A stretch of 64,000 nt of DNA from Rhodospirillaceae bacterium (GTDB lineage Bacteria > Pseudomonadota > Alphaproteobacteria > CACIAM-22H2), in contig JALHMR010000003.1 in assembly GCA_022843945.1 (NCBI GenBank), positions 1 to 64,000 on the forward strand. The letters are read 5' to 3'. Under the pieces are notes generated by a model. The model worked only from the letters and a program-made list of their open reading frames with translations. It ran no database searches and was not told the DNA's origin. The translations under genes and the position numbers were made by a program. This document shows positions 43,273 through 53,180 of this stretch, one piece after another; position 1 is the stretch's first letter, and each line of letters opens with the position of its first letter.

Positions 43273-44574
43273 GTGACGAACAATCCGGTCATCATAGCCG
43301 GCGGCGGCATCGGCGGGCTGGCAACCGCGCTGACGCTCCATCAGATCGGCGTGCCCTGCATCGTTCTCGAGGCGGTGCGGGAGATGCGGCCGCTCGGTGT
43401 CGGCATCAACATGCAGCCCAATGCCGTGCGCGAGCTTTACGATCTTGGCATCACCGGGGAAGACCTTGACCGCGTCGGCATACCGGCAAGGGAATGGGCG
43501 CTGGTCGGGCTCAACGGCAACGATATCTATGCCGAGCCAAGGGGAATTCTAGCCGGCTACAAATGGCCGCAATACGCGGTCCATCGCGGCCGCTTTCACA
43601 TGCTGCTCCATGACAAGGCGGTGGAGCGGCTCGGTCCCGAGGCGGTCAGGCTGGGCAGCCGGGTGACTGGCTACAGAAAAAAGCCCAAAGGCGGCGTGAC
43701 AGCGCTGGTTGAACACGCCGACGGTTCGGCCTCGGAGATTGACGGTGGCCTACTCATTGGCTGCGACGGCATCAACTCCGCCGTCCGGGCGCAGATGCAT
43801 CCGGATCAGCCGCCGATCCACTGGGGCGGCGCTGTCATGTGGCGCGGCACAACCTGGGGAAAGCCCATCAGGAGCGGATCGTCCTTCGTCGGCCTTGGCA
43901 CGCATCGCCAGCGCGTCGTCTTCTATCCGATCTCCCATCCTGACCCGCAGACCGGCCTGTCGATGATCAACTGGATCGCGGAGGTCACGATGGATAACAG
44001 CGAGGGCTGGAAGCGGGCCGGCTGGTTCCGGCAGGTCAGCGCGGCCGACTTCGCTCATCATTTTGACAATTGGATCTGGGATTGGCTCAATGTCCCCGCC
44101 TTAATTTCGCGGGCGGACAGTATCTTTGAGAATCCCATGATCGACCGCGATCCGGTTCACACCTGGCAGGACGGACCCGTATTGCTGCTGGGCGACGCGG
44201 CACACGCCATGTATCCGACCGGCTCGAACGGCGGAAGCCAGGCCATCGTCGATGCCCGCATCCTGGGGCAGACACTCATCGAGCATGGCGTCACGCAGGA
44301 GGCGCTTGCCGCCTATGACAAGAAACTGTGCGGCCCGATCTCGCAGCTCGTCCTGCGCAATCGCGGCGCTGGGCCGTTCGGTCTTCTCAACATGGTGGAT
44401 GAACGATGCGGCGGTACGTTCGACAATATCGACGAGATCATCCCGTCCCGCGAGCGCGCCGAATTCATGGCGGGCTACAAGGCCGCCGCGGGCTTCGCTA
44501 TCGAGAATCTCAATAAAGCGCCGCAGACAATCCCGGCTGGCTCGCGAGTACGCATTGAGCCACAAACAGTCTGA
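43273..44574 (+). CDS. FAD-dependent aromatic-type monooxygenase
   Basis: 433 residues from a GTG start. The Rossmann motif IIAGGGIGGLATALTLHQIG binds ADP of FAD. The second fingerprint (GCDGINSAVRAQM, about residue 160) and third (VLLLGDAAHAMYPTGSNGGSQAIVDA, about residue 300) identify a single-component class A flavoprotein hydroxylase, of the salicylate / 3-hydroxybenzoate 6-hydroxylase kind. It would hydroxylate an aromatic or heterocyclic acid using NAD(P)H and O2. It is 188 bases after the sulfatase and ends the cassette. The gap contains no convincing gene. Confidence 0.85.
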   Translation: MTNNPVIIAGGGIGGLATALTLHQIGVPCIVLEAVREMRPLGVGINMQPNAVRELYDLGITGEDLDRVGIPAREWALVGLNGNDIYAEPRGILAGYKWPQYAVHRGRFHMLLHDKAVERLGPEAVRLGSRVTGYRKKPKGGVTALVEHADGSASEIDGGLLIGCDGINSAVRAQMHPDQPPIHWGGAVMWRGTTWGKPIRSGSSFVGLGTHRQRVVFYPISHPDPQTGLSMINWIAEVTMDNSEGWKRAGWFRQVSAADFAHHFDNWIWDWLNVPALISRADSIFENPMIDRDPVHTWQDGPVLLLGDAAHAMYPTGSNGGSQAIVDARILGQTLIEHGVTQEALAAYDKKLCGPISQLVLRNRGAGPFGLLNMVDERCGGTFDNIDEIIPSRERAEFMAGYKAAAGFAIENLNKAPQTIPAGSRVRIEPQTV

Positions 44575-44590
44575 GCCCTGATCGCCTGCC

Positions 44591-44623
44591 CCATCAAAAG
44601 CTCAGATTCGAACATTTTGATGG
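44591..44623. repeat. inverted repeat after the monooxygenase gene
   Basis: Perfect 9-base arms CCATCAAAA (44591-44599) and TTTTGATGG (44615-44623) with a 15-base spacer, 17 bases after the stop codon. No run of T follows, so it is not a standard terminator; it may still end or stabilise the cassette transcript. Confidence 0.5.
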
Positions 44624-44762
44624 TTCACGCCACCAAGGACGGACCGCGCAATTTCTCTCCACGATGGTGGGACAAATAACCGGAAAACTATCGATCAATC
44701 AAGCCGAGTGGTTCCCAAGACTGGGACCGCGATCTACCACAACATCAAGCAGTTGGGATCGG

Positions 44763-44873
44763 TGGTGCCCAGGGCCGGACGAGATTCTGAAAGCGAAACC
44801 AAATAGCTGGACACTCTTTACGACCCCGATTCGGCCACTGGTTGATTATGCTTTCCGGCACTGGGTGTCCCAC
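44763..44873 (+). repeat. imperfect direct repeat, right copy, flanking the catabolic cassette
   Basis: 111 bases aligned to 39356-39465 in the same orientation (about 78 percent identical). The first 17 bases, TGGTGCCCAGGGCCGGA, equal the reverse complement of a common alphaproteobacterial tRNA-Phe 3-prime end including CCA, but no tRNA body follows. Confidence 0.7.
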
Positions 44874-45188
44874 TTTTTCGAGCGCCCCCTCCCCCTACTT
44901 CGCTTCAGCGCGAAGTGCATCGGGAGTTGGAATGTTGTTGCGCACGCAAAGGCCGTCCCCCTGCCTCTCCACCCCTAGTTTTGAATGCCAGAGGTCGGCT
45001 CATCGGCCTCTAGATCAGCAGTAACACCGCCCTTCCCTACTTTACGCCCGCCTTTGCCAATAGCAGACATCGCTGACCCGGCTGCCGACGTTTTGCAGCC
45101 TGGGTCTGCATTCCCGTGTCGTCGCGTGACGGAATGCCGCACGAAACACTCACGTGTAAGCTTGGCTGTGTCAGCACATATTGCTGCC

Positions 45189-45518
45189 ATGACCAGTTTT
45201 TATTATCCCCGACAGACCACGGCGCCGCGCTACATCTCGGCTGCACGGCTTTATTCCATCCTGCGGACCAAGCTCGGATGCGTCGACGGCGGTTGGCGTG
45301 ACCAGGAAGCCTGGTATTGGGTCACCCCCAATGGCATTCCCTTCCCCGTCGCCGATCCCGCCGCGGATCCGAACTGCCGCCCCGTCGTCGGCACCCGGGC
45401 TCGCCCGGAGCTCTGCTATCCCTACGACTACGCCCGCGAACTGCTCGCCAAAGTTCGCGATATGACGGTCGGCCACGCACCGGCGAGCAAGCCGTTGCCG
45501 CGCCTGGCCGTGATCTAG
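45189..45518 (+). CDS. hypothetical protein, 109 residues
   Basis: From ATG 45189 the reading is MTSFYYPRQTTAPRYISAARLYSILRTK, with normal codon use for this genome. Upstream in-frame sequence to 44985 looks non-coding. It contains five Tyr and three Cys among 109 residues, no signal peptide and no known motif. It lies between the cassette boundary and the tad locus, on the same strand as both. No clear ribosome site. Unknown function. Confidence 0.45.
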   Translation: MTSFYYPRQTTAPRYISAARLYSILRTKLGCVDGGWRDQEAWYWVTPNGIPFPVADPAADPNCRPVVGTRARPELCYPYDYARELLAKVRDMTVGHAPASKPLPRLAVI

Positions 45519-45977
45519 TCCACCCGCAGGCTGTCGAGAGCAGCCCTCGCGTCGCTCCAATCTGCCGGCGCCTATCTTCCCTGCCTTTCGGGCCGGAGGG
45601 CTGCACGCGCGCCCCGTTTCAGAAGCGTGCTTTTTCACTGAAGTCTTTTACGTCTCATGACGTCCGGTCGGCGCACGTCGCGCACGCCAGCGCGAACTAC
45701 TAGGGAGTACGTGCTGCGTCCCGTATGGGCATTTCACCCGCACGAAGGTGGAAGGTCAAACGCGAGCAGCACGAGACGGCGTGCCCAGCGTGAGAAAAAC
45801 CAAACTATCACAGCCCTTTAGCGACACGGCCCAAAGCCAACAACTCTCATAAAATTTATCGTAACTATCATCTTTACTTTGCTGAATTGAGCCCTTTCGA
45901 GGAACCCCGGTAGAGGGCGGTTCAAGTGACTCACCGCCTCTCCATATCCGTCGAGGTCTCAACACGAAAGGCTCACC
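45519..45977 (+). promoter_or_regulatory. 459-base regulatory region upstream of the flp-tad operon
   Basis: No gene is supported. The region turns A/T-rich at about 45790-45890 (for example CATAAAATTTATCG), as expected for the main promoter of the pilus operon. A hairpin lies in the probable leader at 45912-45941. The first half (45519-45720) is GC-rich and featureless to my reading. Confidence 0.45.
45912..45941 (+). other. leader hairpin upstream of flp
   Basis: AGAGGGCGGT (45912-45921) pairs with ACCGCCTCT (45933-45941) with one bulged G and an 11-base loop, 36 bases before the flp start. No T run follows, so it more likely stabilises the abundant pilin mRNA than terminates it. Confidence 0.4.
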
Positions 45978-46142
45978 ATGCTCTCGCAGCTCGCCCGTCT
46001 CCGCAAAAACATCGCCGGCGTCACCGCTCTCGAATATGGGTTGATCGCCGCGCTCATCGCCGTCGTCATCACCGCCGGCGTCAAGCTCGTCGGCACCAAC
46101 GCCGCCGCGAAGTTCAACGCCATCGCCACCAGCCTGCAGTAA
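45978..46142 (+). CDS. flp: Flp/Fap type IVb pilin
   Basis: 54 residues. A short basic leader (MLSQLARLRKNIAG) ends in Gly, and the mature chain begins VTALEYGLIAALIAVVI with the invariant Glu+5-Tyr+6 pair of Flp pilins. A hydrophobic segment and a short polar tail (KFNAIATSLQ) follow. It is the major subunit of the Tad pilus, processed by the next gene's product. AAAGG stands close before the ATG. Confidence 0.9.
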   Translation: MLSQLARLRKNIAGVTALEYGLIAALIAVVITAGVKLVGTNAAAKFNAIATSLQ

Positions 46143-46161
46143 GACGCGAAGGGGCAAGGCG

Positions 46162-46650
46162 ATGGCTACCGACCTATCGACTTTGCTCGCCTTGTTGGCT
46201 GTCATCGTCTACGCCTGGATTGCGGTCAGCGACATACGCAGACGCGAAATCCCCAATGCGCTGGTGCTTGCCGTGCTGGCACTGGGTCTCGTCCGGCTGG
46301 TCGCGCTGCGAACACCGACCGAGATCCTTTTCAGCCTTGCTGCCGCCCTTCTCGTCTTCGCGGCAGTCGTGCCGCTCTTCGTGGGCGGGCTGATCGGCGG
46401 GGGCGACGCGAAGCTGATTCCGGTCTCGGTCCTGCTCGTCGGCTACGACGAAGTGCTCGGTTTCCTGGTCTGCATGAGCCTGATCGGCGGCGTCCTGTCG
46501 CTCATTATCATTGGGCACCGCCTGGCCAGACGCCATGCAGTCGCGGCCGGCTCCGCCCGCGTCGCCCCGACACAGAAAGAGACTGTGCCTTATGGGGTGG
46601 CCATCGCCGGCGCCGCGATCACGGCTCTAATTCAGCTGCCTCAAGGATGA
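46162..46650 (+). CDS. cpaA: prepilin peptidase CpaA/TadV
   Basis: 162 residues, four to five membrane segments. The two catalytic aspartates of the A24 family are seen in DIRRREIPN (about residue 22) and GGGDAKLI (about residue 81). This is the short single-domain form used in Tad loci. It cleaves the Flp leader at the Gly. Nineteen bases after flp. Confidence 0.9.
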   Translation: MATDLSTLLALLAVIVYAWIAVSDIRRREIPNALVLAVLALGLVRLVALRTPTEILFSLAAALLVFAAVVPLFVGGLIGGGDAKLIPVSVLLVGYDEVLGFLVCMSLIGGVLSLIIIGHRLARRHAVAAGSARVAPTQKETVPYGVAIAGAAITALIQLPQG

Positions 46651-46657
46651 CGGAAAC

Positions 46658-47554
46658 ATGCAGGTCCGCACGATCCTTACCTTTACGATCATGGCGTCGC
46701 TGATCGCCACGACGTTCGTCCTGTTCAGCACCGATTTTTCCACTGAGAGCGCGGCCGCCGCGCCAAACGAACGAACCCTACCAGTGCTCGTGGCCGCCCG
46801 CCCCCTCGAGGCAGGCGCGCTGCTCCAGCCCAAGGACGTTCGCTGGGAGAGCCTTGCCGTCGAAACACTGCCCTCGGGCCGGATCGAGCGGCCGGTACTG
46901 AACGTCATCCGGAACCAGGAAGCCGCCGATGCCATCACCCAGGTCCAGGTGATCGGTGCCGTGCTGCGAAACGATGTGCCGGCCGGCACCGTGATCGTCA
47001 ACGACAACGTGATCCGGGCGGGAGACCGCGATTTCCTTGTCGCGGTCCTGCAGCCCAACATGCGGGCCATCTCCGTTGCCGTGAACGCAGTCTCGGGCGC
47101 TGCCGGCCTCATCTACCCGGGGGACAGGGTCGACGTGATGCTGACGCAGAGCTTCACCTCAGGTGATTTCCCGCTGGCCAAGCGAGCCGTCGGCGAGACC
47201 ATCGTCGAGGATCTCCGTGTCCTGGCCATCGACCAGCGGGTCCAGGGCAAGCCGGACAACAGCATGACCGGGGACGGCCGTATTGCCCGCACCGTCACTC
47301 TGGAGGCCAGCCCGAACCAGGCACAGAAGATAACGGTGGCCACCGAACTGGGACGAATTTCACTTTCGCTGCGCAGCCTGAACGCGCGCCCGGAGGCGCT
47401 GCGCGATGCCGGAGTGCAGTCGATCTGGGCCGATGACGTTTCACCGGCCCTCAAATCCCGGCCGGTCGCAAAGACGGCCGCGCCGACGACCAGCCGCTCC
47501 GTGATCCAGGTCATGCGCGGAAGCCAGGTCGAGACACTTCAACACCAAAACTGA
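46658..47554 (+). CDS. cpaB: Flp pilus assembly protein CpaB (RcpC)
   Basis: 298 residues. An N-terminal membrane anchor or signal (about 8-27) is followed by a SAF domain (PVLVAARPLEAGALLQPKDVRWE, about residues 45-67). The conserved core AISVAVNAVSGAAGLIYPGDRVDVMLTQ comes next. Periplasmic partner of the secretin. It starts 7 bases after cpaA. Confidence 0.9.
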   Translation: MQVRTILTFTIMASLIATTFVLFSTDFSTESAAAAPNERTLPVLVAARPLEAGALLQPKDVRWESLAVETLPSGRIERPVLNVIRNQEAADAITQVQVIGAVLRNDVPAGTVIVNDNVIRAGDRDFLVAVLQPNMRAISVAVNAVSGAAGLIYPGDRVDVMLTQSFTSGDFPLAKRAVGETIVEDLRVLAIDQRVQGKPDNSMTGDGRIARTVTLEASPNQAQKITVATELGRISLSLRSLNARPEALRDAGVQSIWADDVSPALKSRPVAKTAAPTTSRSVIQVMRGSQVETLQHQN

Positions 47555-47590
47555 CGACGCCGCTGAACGCGTTCCGTCGGGGGAACTGCA

Positions 47591-48973
47591 ATGAGGCGAT
47601 GGTTCTGGATAATTCTGCCGATGGTCCTGCTGGCCGCCGATGGCGGCATACGGAAGACCTGCGCCCAACAGGCGGAGATCCGGATCGACGTCAGCAGCGG
47701 CCAGATGGTCCAGCTCAGGGCTCCCGCGGGCAACGTCTTCGTTGCCGATCCTTCGGTAGCCGACGTCCAGGTGCCGACTCCCCGCACCGTCTTCGTCTTC
47801 GGCAAGAAGATCGGGCACACGACCCTGTTTGCGCTCACCCCCGAAGGAGCGACTCTCGCCGCGTTCCGCGTCGTCGTCACGCAGGACATGGCCGAACTCC
47901 GCCGCTCTGTTGACCTGGAATCGGGCGGAGCGCTGGTCGAAATCCAGGCAACGCCGAATGGCGTCGTCCTGTCCGGAACCGTCGACGACGCGGGAACCGC
48001 CGAACGGATCCGCAGCATCGCTGCCACGCATCTGGGCGAGAAGCAGGTCGTCATCAACCGGCTGAAGGTCGCCGCACCACAGCAGATCAACCTGCGCGTT
48101 CGCGTGGCGGAAGTGGCCCGCTCCGTCTCGAAGGAGTTCGCCTTCAACTGGGACGCCGGACTGTCCGCCGGATCTTTTCTCCTCGGGTTCGCCAGCGGAC
48201 GAAGCATCCTCGATCCAACAACGGGCCTTTTCACACGCTCCCCGACGGGCGCCGGGAGCCTGGGCGCCGGTGTGCGCGCCCATCGTACCAATCTCAACGG
48301 TCTGGTCGATGCCCTGGCCGATGAAGGACTGGTGACGGTCCTCGCGGAGCCCAATCTCACGGCCATCTCGGGAGAAACAGCGACCTTTCTCGCCGGCGGC
48401 GAATTTCCCATACCGGTGGCGGTCTACCGCGACCAGTTGTCGATTCAGTTCAAGAAGTTCGGCATCAGTCTCGATTTCATACCAACCGTCATTTCCGCGG
48501 ATCGGATCAGCATCAAGGTTCGGCCGGAGGTCAGCGAGCTGTCGGACCAGGGCGCTATCGAACTCCAGGGCTTCCGCATTCCCGGTCTGACCGTTCGCCG
48601 CGCCGAAACGACGGTCGAACTGGGGAGCGGCGAAAGCTTCGCCATCGCCGGGTTGCTGCAGAACAATATCAACGCCGCCATGAGCAAGGTACCCGGCCTG
48701 GGCGACATCCCGATCCTGGGCGCCCTCTTCCGCTCGAACCGCTTTCGGAAGCAGGAAACCGAGCTCGTGATCATCGTCACGCCGTATCTCGTCCGCCCGG
48801 CGGCCGCCGTGGGCTCCTTTCAGATGCCCACAGACGGGCTCGTGCCGGCAAACGACGTCGAACGCATCTTCCAAGGGCAGATCCTGAAGACCCAGCCCAA
48901 TGCTCCCATCGGTAACCCGCTTGGTCTCAACGGCGTCCGTCTTCACGGGAATGCCGGCTTCATCGTCCAATAA
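47591..48973 (+). CDS. cpaC: outer-membrane secretin CpaC (RcpA)
   Basis: 460 residues. Signal peptide to about residue 25. An N-terminal pilus-biogenesis domain (MVQLRAPAGNVFVADPSVADVQVPTPRTVFVFGKKIGHTTL) is followed by a BON-like part and the type II/III secretin core. That core runs from TVLAEPNLTAISGETATFLAGGEFPIPV to IPILGALFRSNRFRKQETELVIIVTPYLVRP. It forms the outer-membrane pore of the Tad pilus. GGGG lies a few bases before the ATG. Confidence 0.92.
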   Translation: MRRWFWIILPMVLLAADGGIRKTCAQQAEIRIDVSSGQMVQLRAPAGNVFVADPSVADVQVPTPRTVFVFGKKIGHTTLFALTPEGATLAAFRVVVTQDMAELRRSVDLESGGALVEIQATPNGVVLSGTVDDAGTAERIRSIAATHLGEKQVVINRLKVAAPQQINLRVRVAEVARSVSKEFAFNWDAGLSAGSFLLGFASGRSILDPTTGLFTRSPTGAGSLGAGVRAHRTNLNGLVDALADEGLVTVLAEPNLTAISGETATFLAGGEFPIPVAVYRDQLSIQFKKFGISLDFIPTVISADRISIKVRPEVSELSDQGAIELQGFRIPGLTVRRAETTVELGSGESFAIAGLLQNNINAAMSKVPGLGDIPILGALFRSNRFRKQETELVIIVTPYLVRPAAAVGSFQMPTDGLVPANDVERIFQGQILKTQPNAPIGNPLGLNGVRLHGNAGFIVQ

Positions 48974-48988
48974 AGGCGGAACCAGTTC

Positions 48989-49675
48989 ATGCGCATGACT
49001 CATGCATCACTCGTCATGCTGATAGCCGTGATCGGCCTATCCGGCTGCACGCCCGAATCCGAAATCTCGGTCAACTACGAGCAGCCGCGCCAGGTGGTGG
49101 TGACAAAGAACCGCTCGCAATACGTGGCGTATGTCGATGCGCAGACGGGAGAACTGTCGGCGGAGGAACGCTACCGCCTGGTCAGGAACCTGAGGAGTCT
49201 CGGTCCACTGCACGGCCTGTCCGTGGCGATCCAGGAGAGCCACCCGCCCAGTCATGGCCAGCGGCTCATCCAGGCCCTCGTATCGTCCGGCATCTCCCGG
49301 GAAAAGATAACCATCGTGGCCAGCGGCGCGGTCTTTCCCGGCCTACCGGGCGCTCCCCCGCCCCCGCCTAATGCCCAGGTCAAGGCGGCGACGGTGGCCG
49401 TGGACTATTTCACGGCGGAGGTTCCGGGCTGCCCCGATTGGCGCCGGGCGAACCTTAACGACGGCAGCAACGCCTACAGCAGCAACTTCGGCTGCTCAAA
49501 CCTCACCAACTTCACCCGCATGATCGTCAACCCCGGCGACATCATCGGGGGCGTGCCCAGCGGCCCGGCGGATGGCGCGCGGGCGGCCGATGCAGTCCGA
49601 TTCTACCAGGAATGGAAGACGACGCTACCGCCCCCGGCCGACCAGCCGTTCATCATCCGGCCGGGGCGGGAATAG
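48989..49675 (+). CDS. cpaD: pilus assembly lipoprotein CpaD
   Basis: 228 residues. Lipoprotein signal with lipobox LSGC (Cys about residue 20). The C-terminal part has the family motif GCPDWRRANLNDGSNAYSSNFGCSNLTNFTRMIVNPGDII. It is thought to help the secretin insert or stay stable. Between cpaC and cpaE, short gaps. Confidence 0.88.
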   Translation: MRMTHASLVMLIAVIGLSGCTPESEISVNYEQPRQVVVTKNRSQYVAYVDAQTGELSAEERYRLVRNLRSLGPLHGLSVAIQESHPPSHGQRLIQALVSSGISREKITIVASGAVFPGLPGAPPPPPNAQVKAATVAVDYFTAEVPGCPDWRRANLNDGSNAYSSNFGCSNLTNFTRMIVNPGDIIGGVPSGPADGARAADAVRFYQEWKTTLPPPADQPFIIRPGRE

Positions 49676-49677
49676 CC

Positions 49678-50873
49678 ATGACCGCGCTCCAGAAAGACCA
49701 GTCGTCCGGCATGGACGGGCACCGATCGGTCCTCGCTTTCCTCAACGACGCCGAAAGCGAGCACGCCTGCAGGCAGTGCCTCGCAGAGCTCAATCTCACC
49801 GCGGCCGAAGTCCGGCGCGGGAGCGTCGATGACGCCATCGCTCACCTGGCGGCAAACCGTTCGCCGAACACGCTGATCGTCGACATCAGCGGCGCGGAGC
49901 TGCCCCTGAGCGCCATCAACCGCCTCGCCGAGGTCTGCGAGCCCAATGTCGAACTCATCGCGGTGGGCGACCGCAACGACGTCGCGCTCTACCGCGACCT
50001 GACCCACGCGGGCGTAACCGACTATCTGGTAAAGCCGGTTCCGCTGCCCATTCTGCGCAGCACGCTCACTTCCGGCTCCCGCGTCCCGACCGACAGGGGC
50101 TCGAAAAAACAGGGGAAGCTTATTGTGGTTGCCGGCGCACGAGGCGGCGTCGGAACCAGCACCCTCGCGGCGAACATCTCCTGGATCCTTTCCCATCGGA
50201 GCAGCCGTCGCGTCGCGCTGCTCGATCTCGACCTCTACAACGGCGACTGCGCTTTGCTTCTCGGCGCCGAGCCGACAACGGGCCTGCGCGATGCCCTCGA
50301 GACGCCGGATCGCGTCGATTCGCTATTCGTCGAGCGGACCATGACCCGCTGCGGTGACAACCTCTTCGTCATGAACAGCGAAACCCGGCTTGACGCCACG
50401 CTTGACTTCAACCCGGAGGCAATCGACCCGCTGCTCAACATCCTGCGCGCGCAGTTTCACTACGTCGTCGTCGATCTGCCCCGGAGCTTGCAGAGGATTC
50501 ATCACCGCGTCATCGCGCCGGCAAATGTTCGAATCATCGTGGCGGACCTCACACTGAGAGCGCTTCGTGACACGGTAAGGCTGCTCAGCCACTTCGGTCC
50601 TGACAGCGAGACAGCTCGTTCCATCGTCGTGATCAATCGCCGCGGCGAGCACGCCGGGGCCGAGATTCCGCTGGAGGAGTTTAGCAAGACCGCCCGCAAC
50701 ACGCCGCGCCACATCATCCCGTTCGACCCAAAGGCGATGATCAATGCCGCGAATATGGGAAAGCCGGTGGCCGGCAGCCGTGGCCGGGTCTCCGGGGCCC
50801 TTGCGGCGCTCGCAGCCGACATCGGCGGTCAAGCCGCTGAGCGGATCAAGTGGTCCCCACTGAGGCTGTTCAA

Positions 50874-50877
<4 letters not shown>
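49678..50877 (+). CDS. cpaE: CpaE/TadZ pilus-localisation ATPase
   Basis: 399 residues. A receiver-like N-terminal domain (about 12-120, with LIVDISG in the phospho-acceptor region and LVKPVPLP) is followed by a ParA/MinD-like domain. The Walker A is degenerate, GARGGVGTSTLAANI: the signature Lys is Arg and the P-loop Lys is Thr. The usual KGGVGKT is therefore lost, as in several TadZ proteins. DLDLYNGDCALLLG follows as switch I. It positions the pilus machine at a pole or site. An in-frame upstream ATG (49612) lies inside cpaD and is rejected. Confidence 0.88.
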
Positions 50878-52237
<1,360 letters not shown>

Positions 52238-52238
<1 letters not shown>

Positions 52239-53179
52239 TGAGCAAATCACTGATCATCCTCGCACTTGTTTTTCTGCCGACCCTCCTCGCCGCGGCGTTC
52301 CTGCTGTCGGGAAGCCGCCGTACAGCCGGGCATCTCCAGGATCGGATAGGACGAATCGTTCTGCCGACGGTTGCCGCCGAGGTGCCGGCCGATCGTAAAT
52401 CCCTTCAGCGCTCGACGATCTCGGGGCTGATCTCCTGGAAACGTCTTATCGAGCATGCGCAGGCAGCCCTTAACGGCAAACCCCGACCGGCGCTGCTTGC
52501 GGCGTTGGCAGGAGGCGCGACGACGGCCCTGATCGCCCAAGTGCTGTCCCTCTCCTTGCTAATCACCATGCCAGCGGTAGCCGCAGTTTCTTTTGCTTCG
52601 GCAGTGGCCCTCGCACTCCGCGCCCGGGCACGGCGCAAAGCAAAAATTCTGGCATCATTTCCCGACGCCCTGGATCTGATTGTCCGCGCGCTACGCGCCG
52701 GCCTTCCTTTGGCGGAAGCCTTCAACAGCCTTGCGACGGAGCTACCCGGGCCGCTGGCCGAGGAGTTCCGCAACCTCAATGGCGAACTGTCGATCGGCGT
52801 CCCTCTCGATGAGGCCATGAGGAACGCTTCCCGGCGTATCGGCCTGCCGGATTTCGGTTTCTTCACTGCGAGTATCGCCCTGCAGCGGGAAACCGGCGGC
52901 AACCTGACAGAAACCCTGCAGAACCTCAGTCAGATAATCCGGCGCAGAAAAGAACTTCAGCTCAAAGCCCGCGCGCTCACTTCGGAGGCGCGGACCTCCA
53001 GCCTGGTTATCGGCGCGTTGCCCTTCGTGGCAAGCGGTGCCCTGGCCATCATAAATCCGGAATACATCAGCAAGCTGGTGACCGACCCGCGCGGCGTCTA
53101 CCTGCTGGCGGCGGCCGGGACAAGCATGCTTTGCGGCGTGCTCGTGATGCGGCAGCTCATCCGCAGGAGCGTCGGCTGA
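52238..53179 (+). CDS. tadB: Tad inner-membrane protein TadB
   Basis: 313 residues. A GspF-type platform protein with membrane segments near 3-22, 85-125 and the C-terminus. The conserved core FPDALDLIVRALRAGLPLAEAFNSLA lies near residue 140. A GTG at 52235 would give one extra residue; the ATG overlaps the cpaF stop by one base (TGATG). Pairs with TadC as pilus platform. Confidence 0.88.
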
Positions 53180-53180
53180 C

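Larger units (their letters stand above)
44575..45188. other. 614-base gap with the right copy of the cassette-flanking repeat
   Basis: No gene is supported. Contents in order: an inverted repeat at 44591-44623, the direct repeat copy at 44763-44873, and a hairpin at 44897-44916 (ACTTCGC/GCGAAGT). The rest resembles decayed mobile-element DNA rather than coding sequence. Confidence 0.5.

Noticed and set aside
44763-44873. Possible tRNA gene
   Set aside because: Only the acceptor-end bases match; no anticodon or D arm can be folded.
44985-45188. 68-residue extension of the 109-residue unknown protein
   Set aside because: Pro/Arg-rich without a ribosome site; reads as non-coding boundary DNA.
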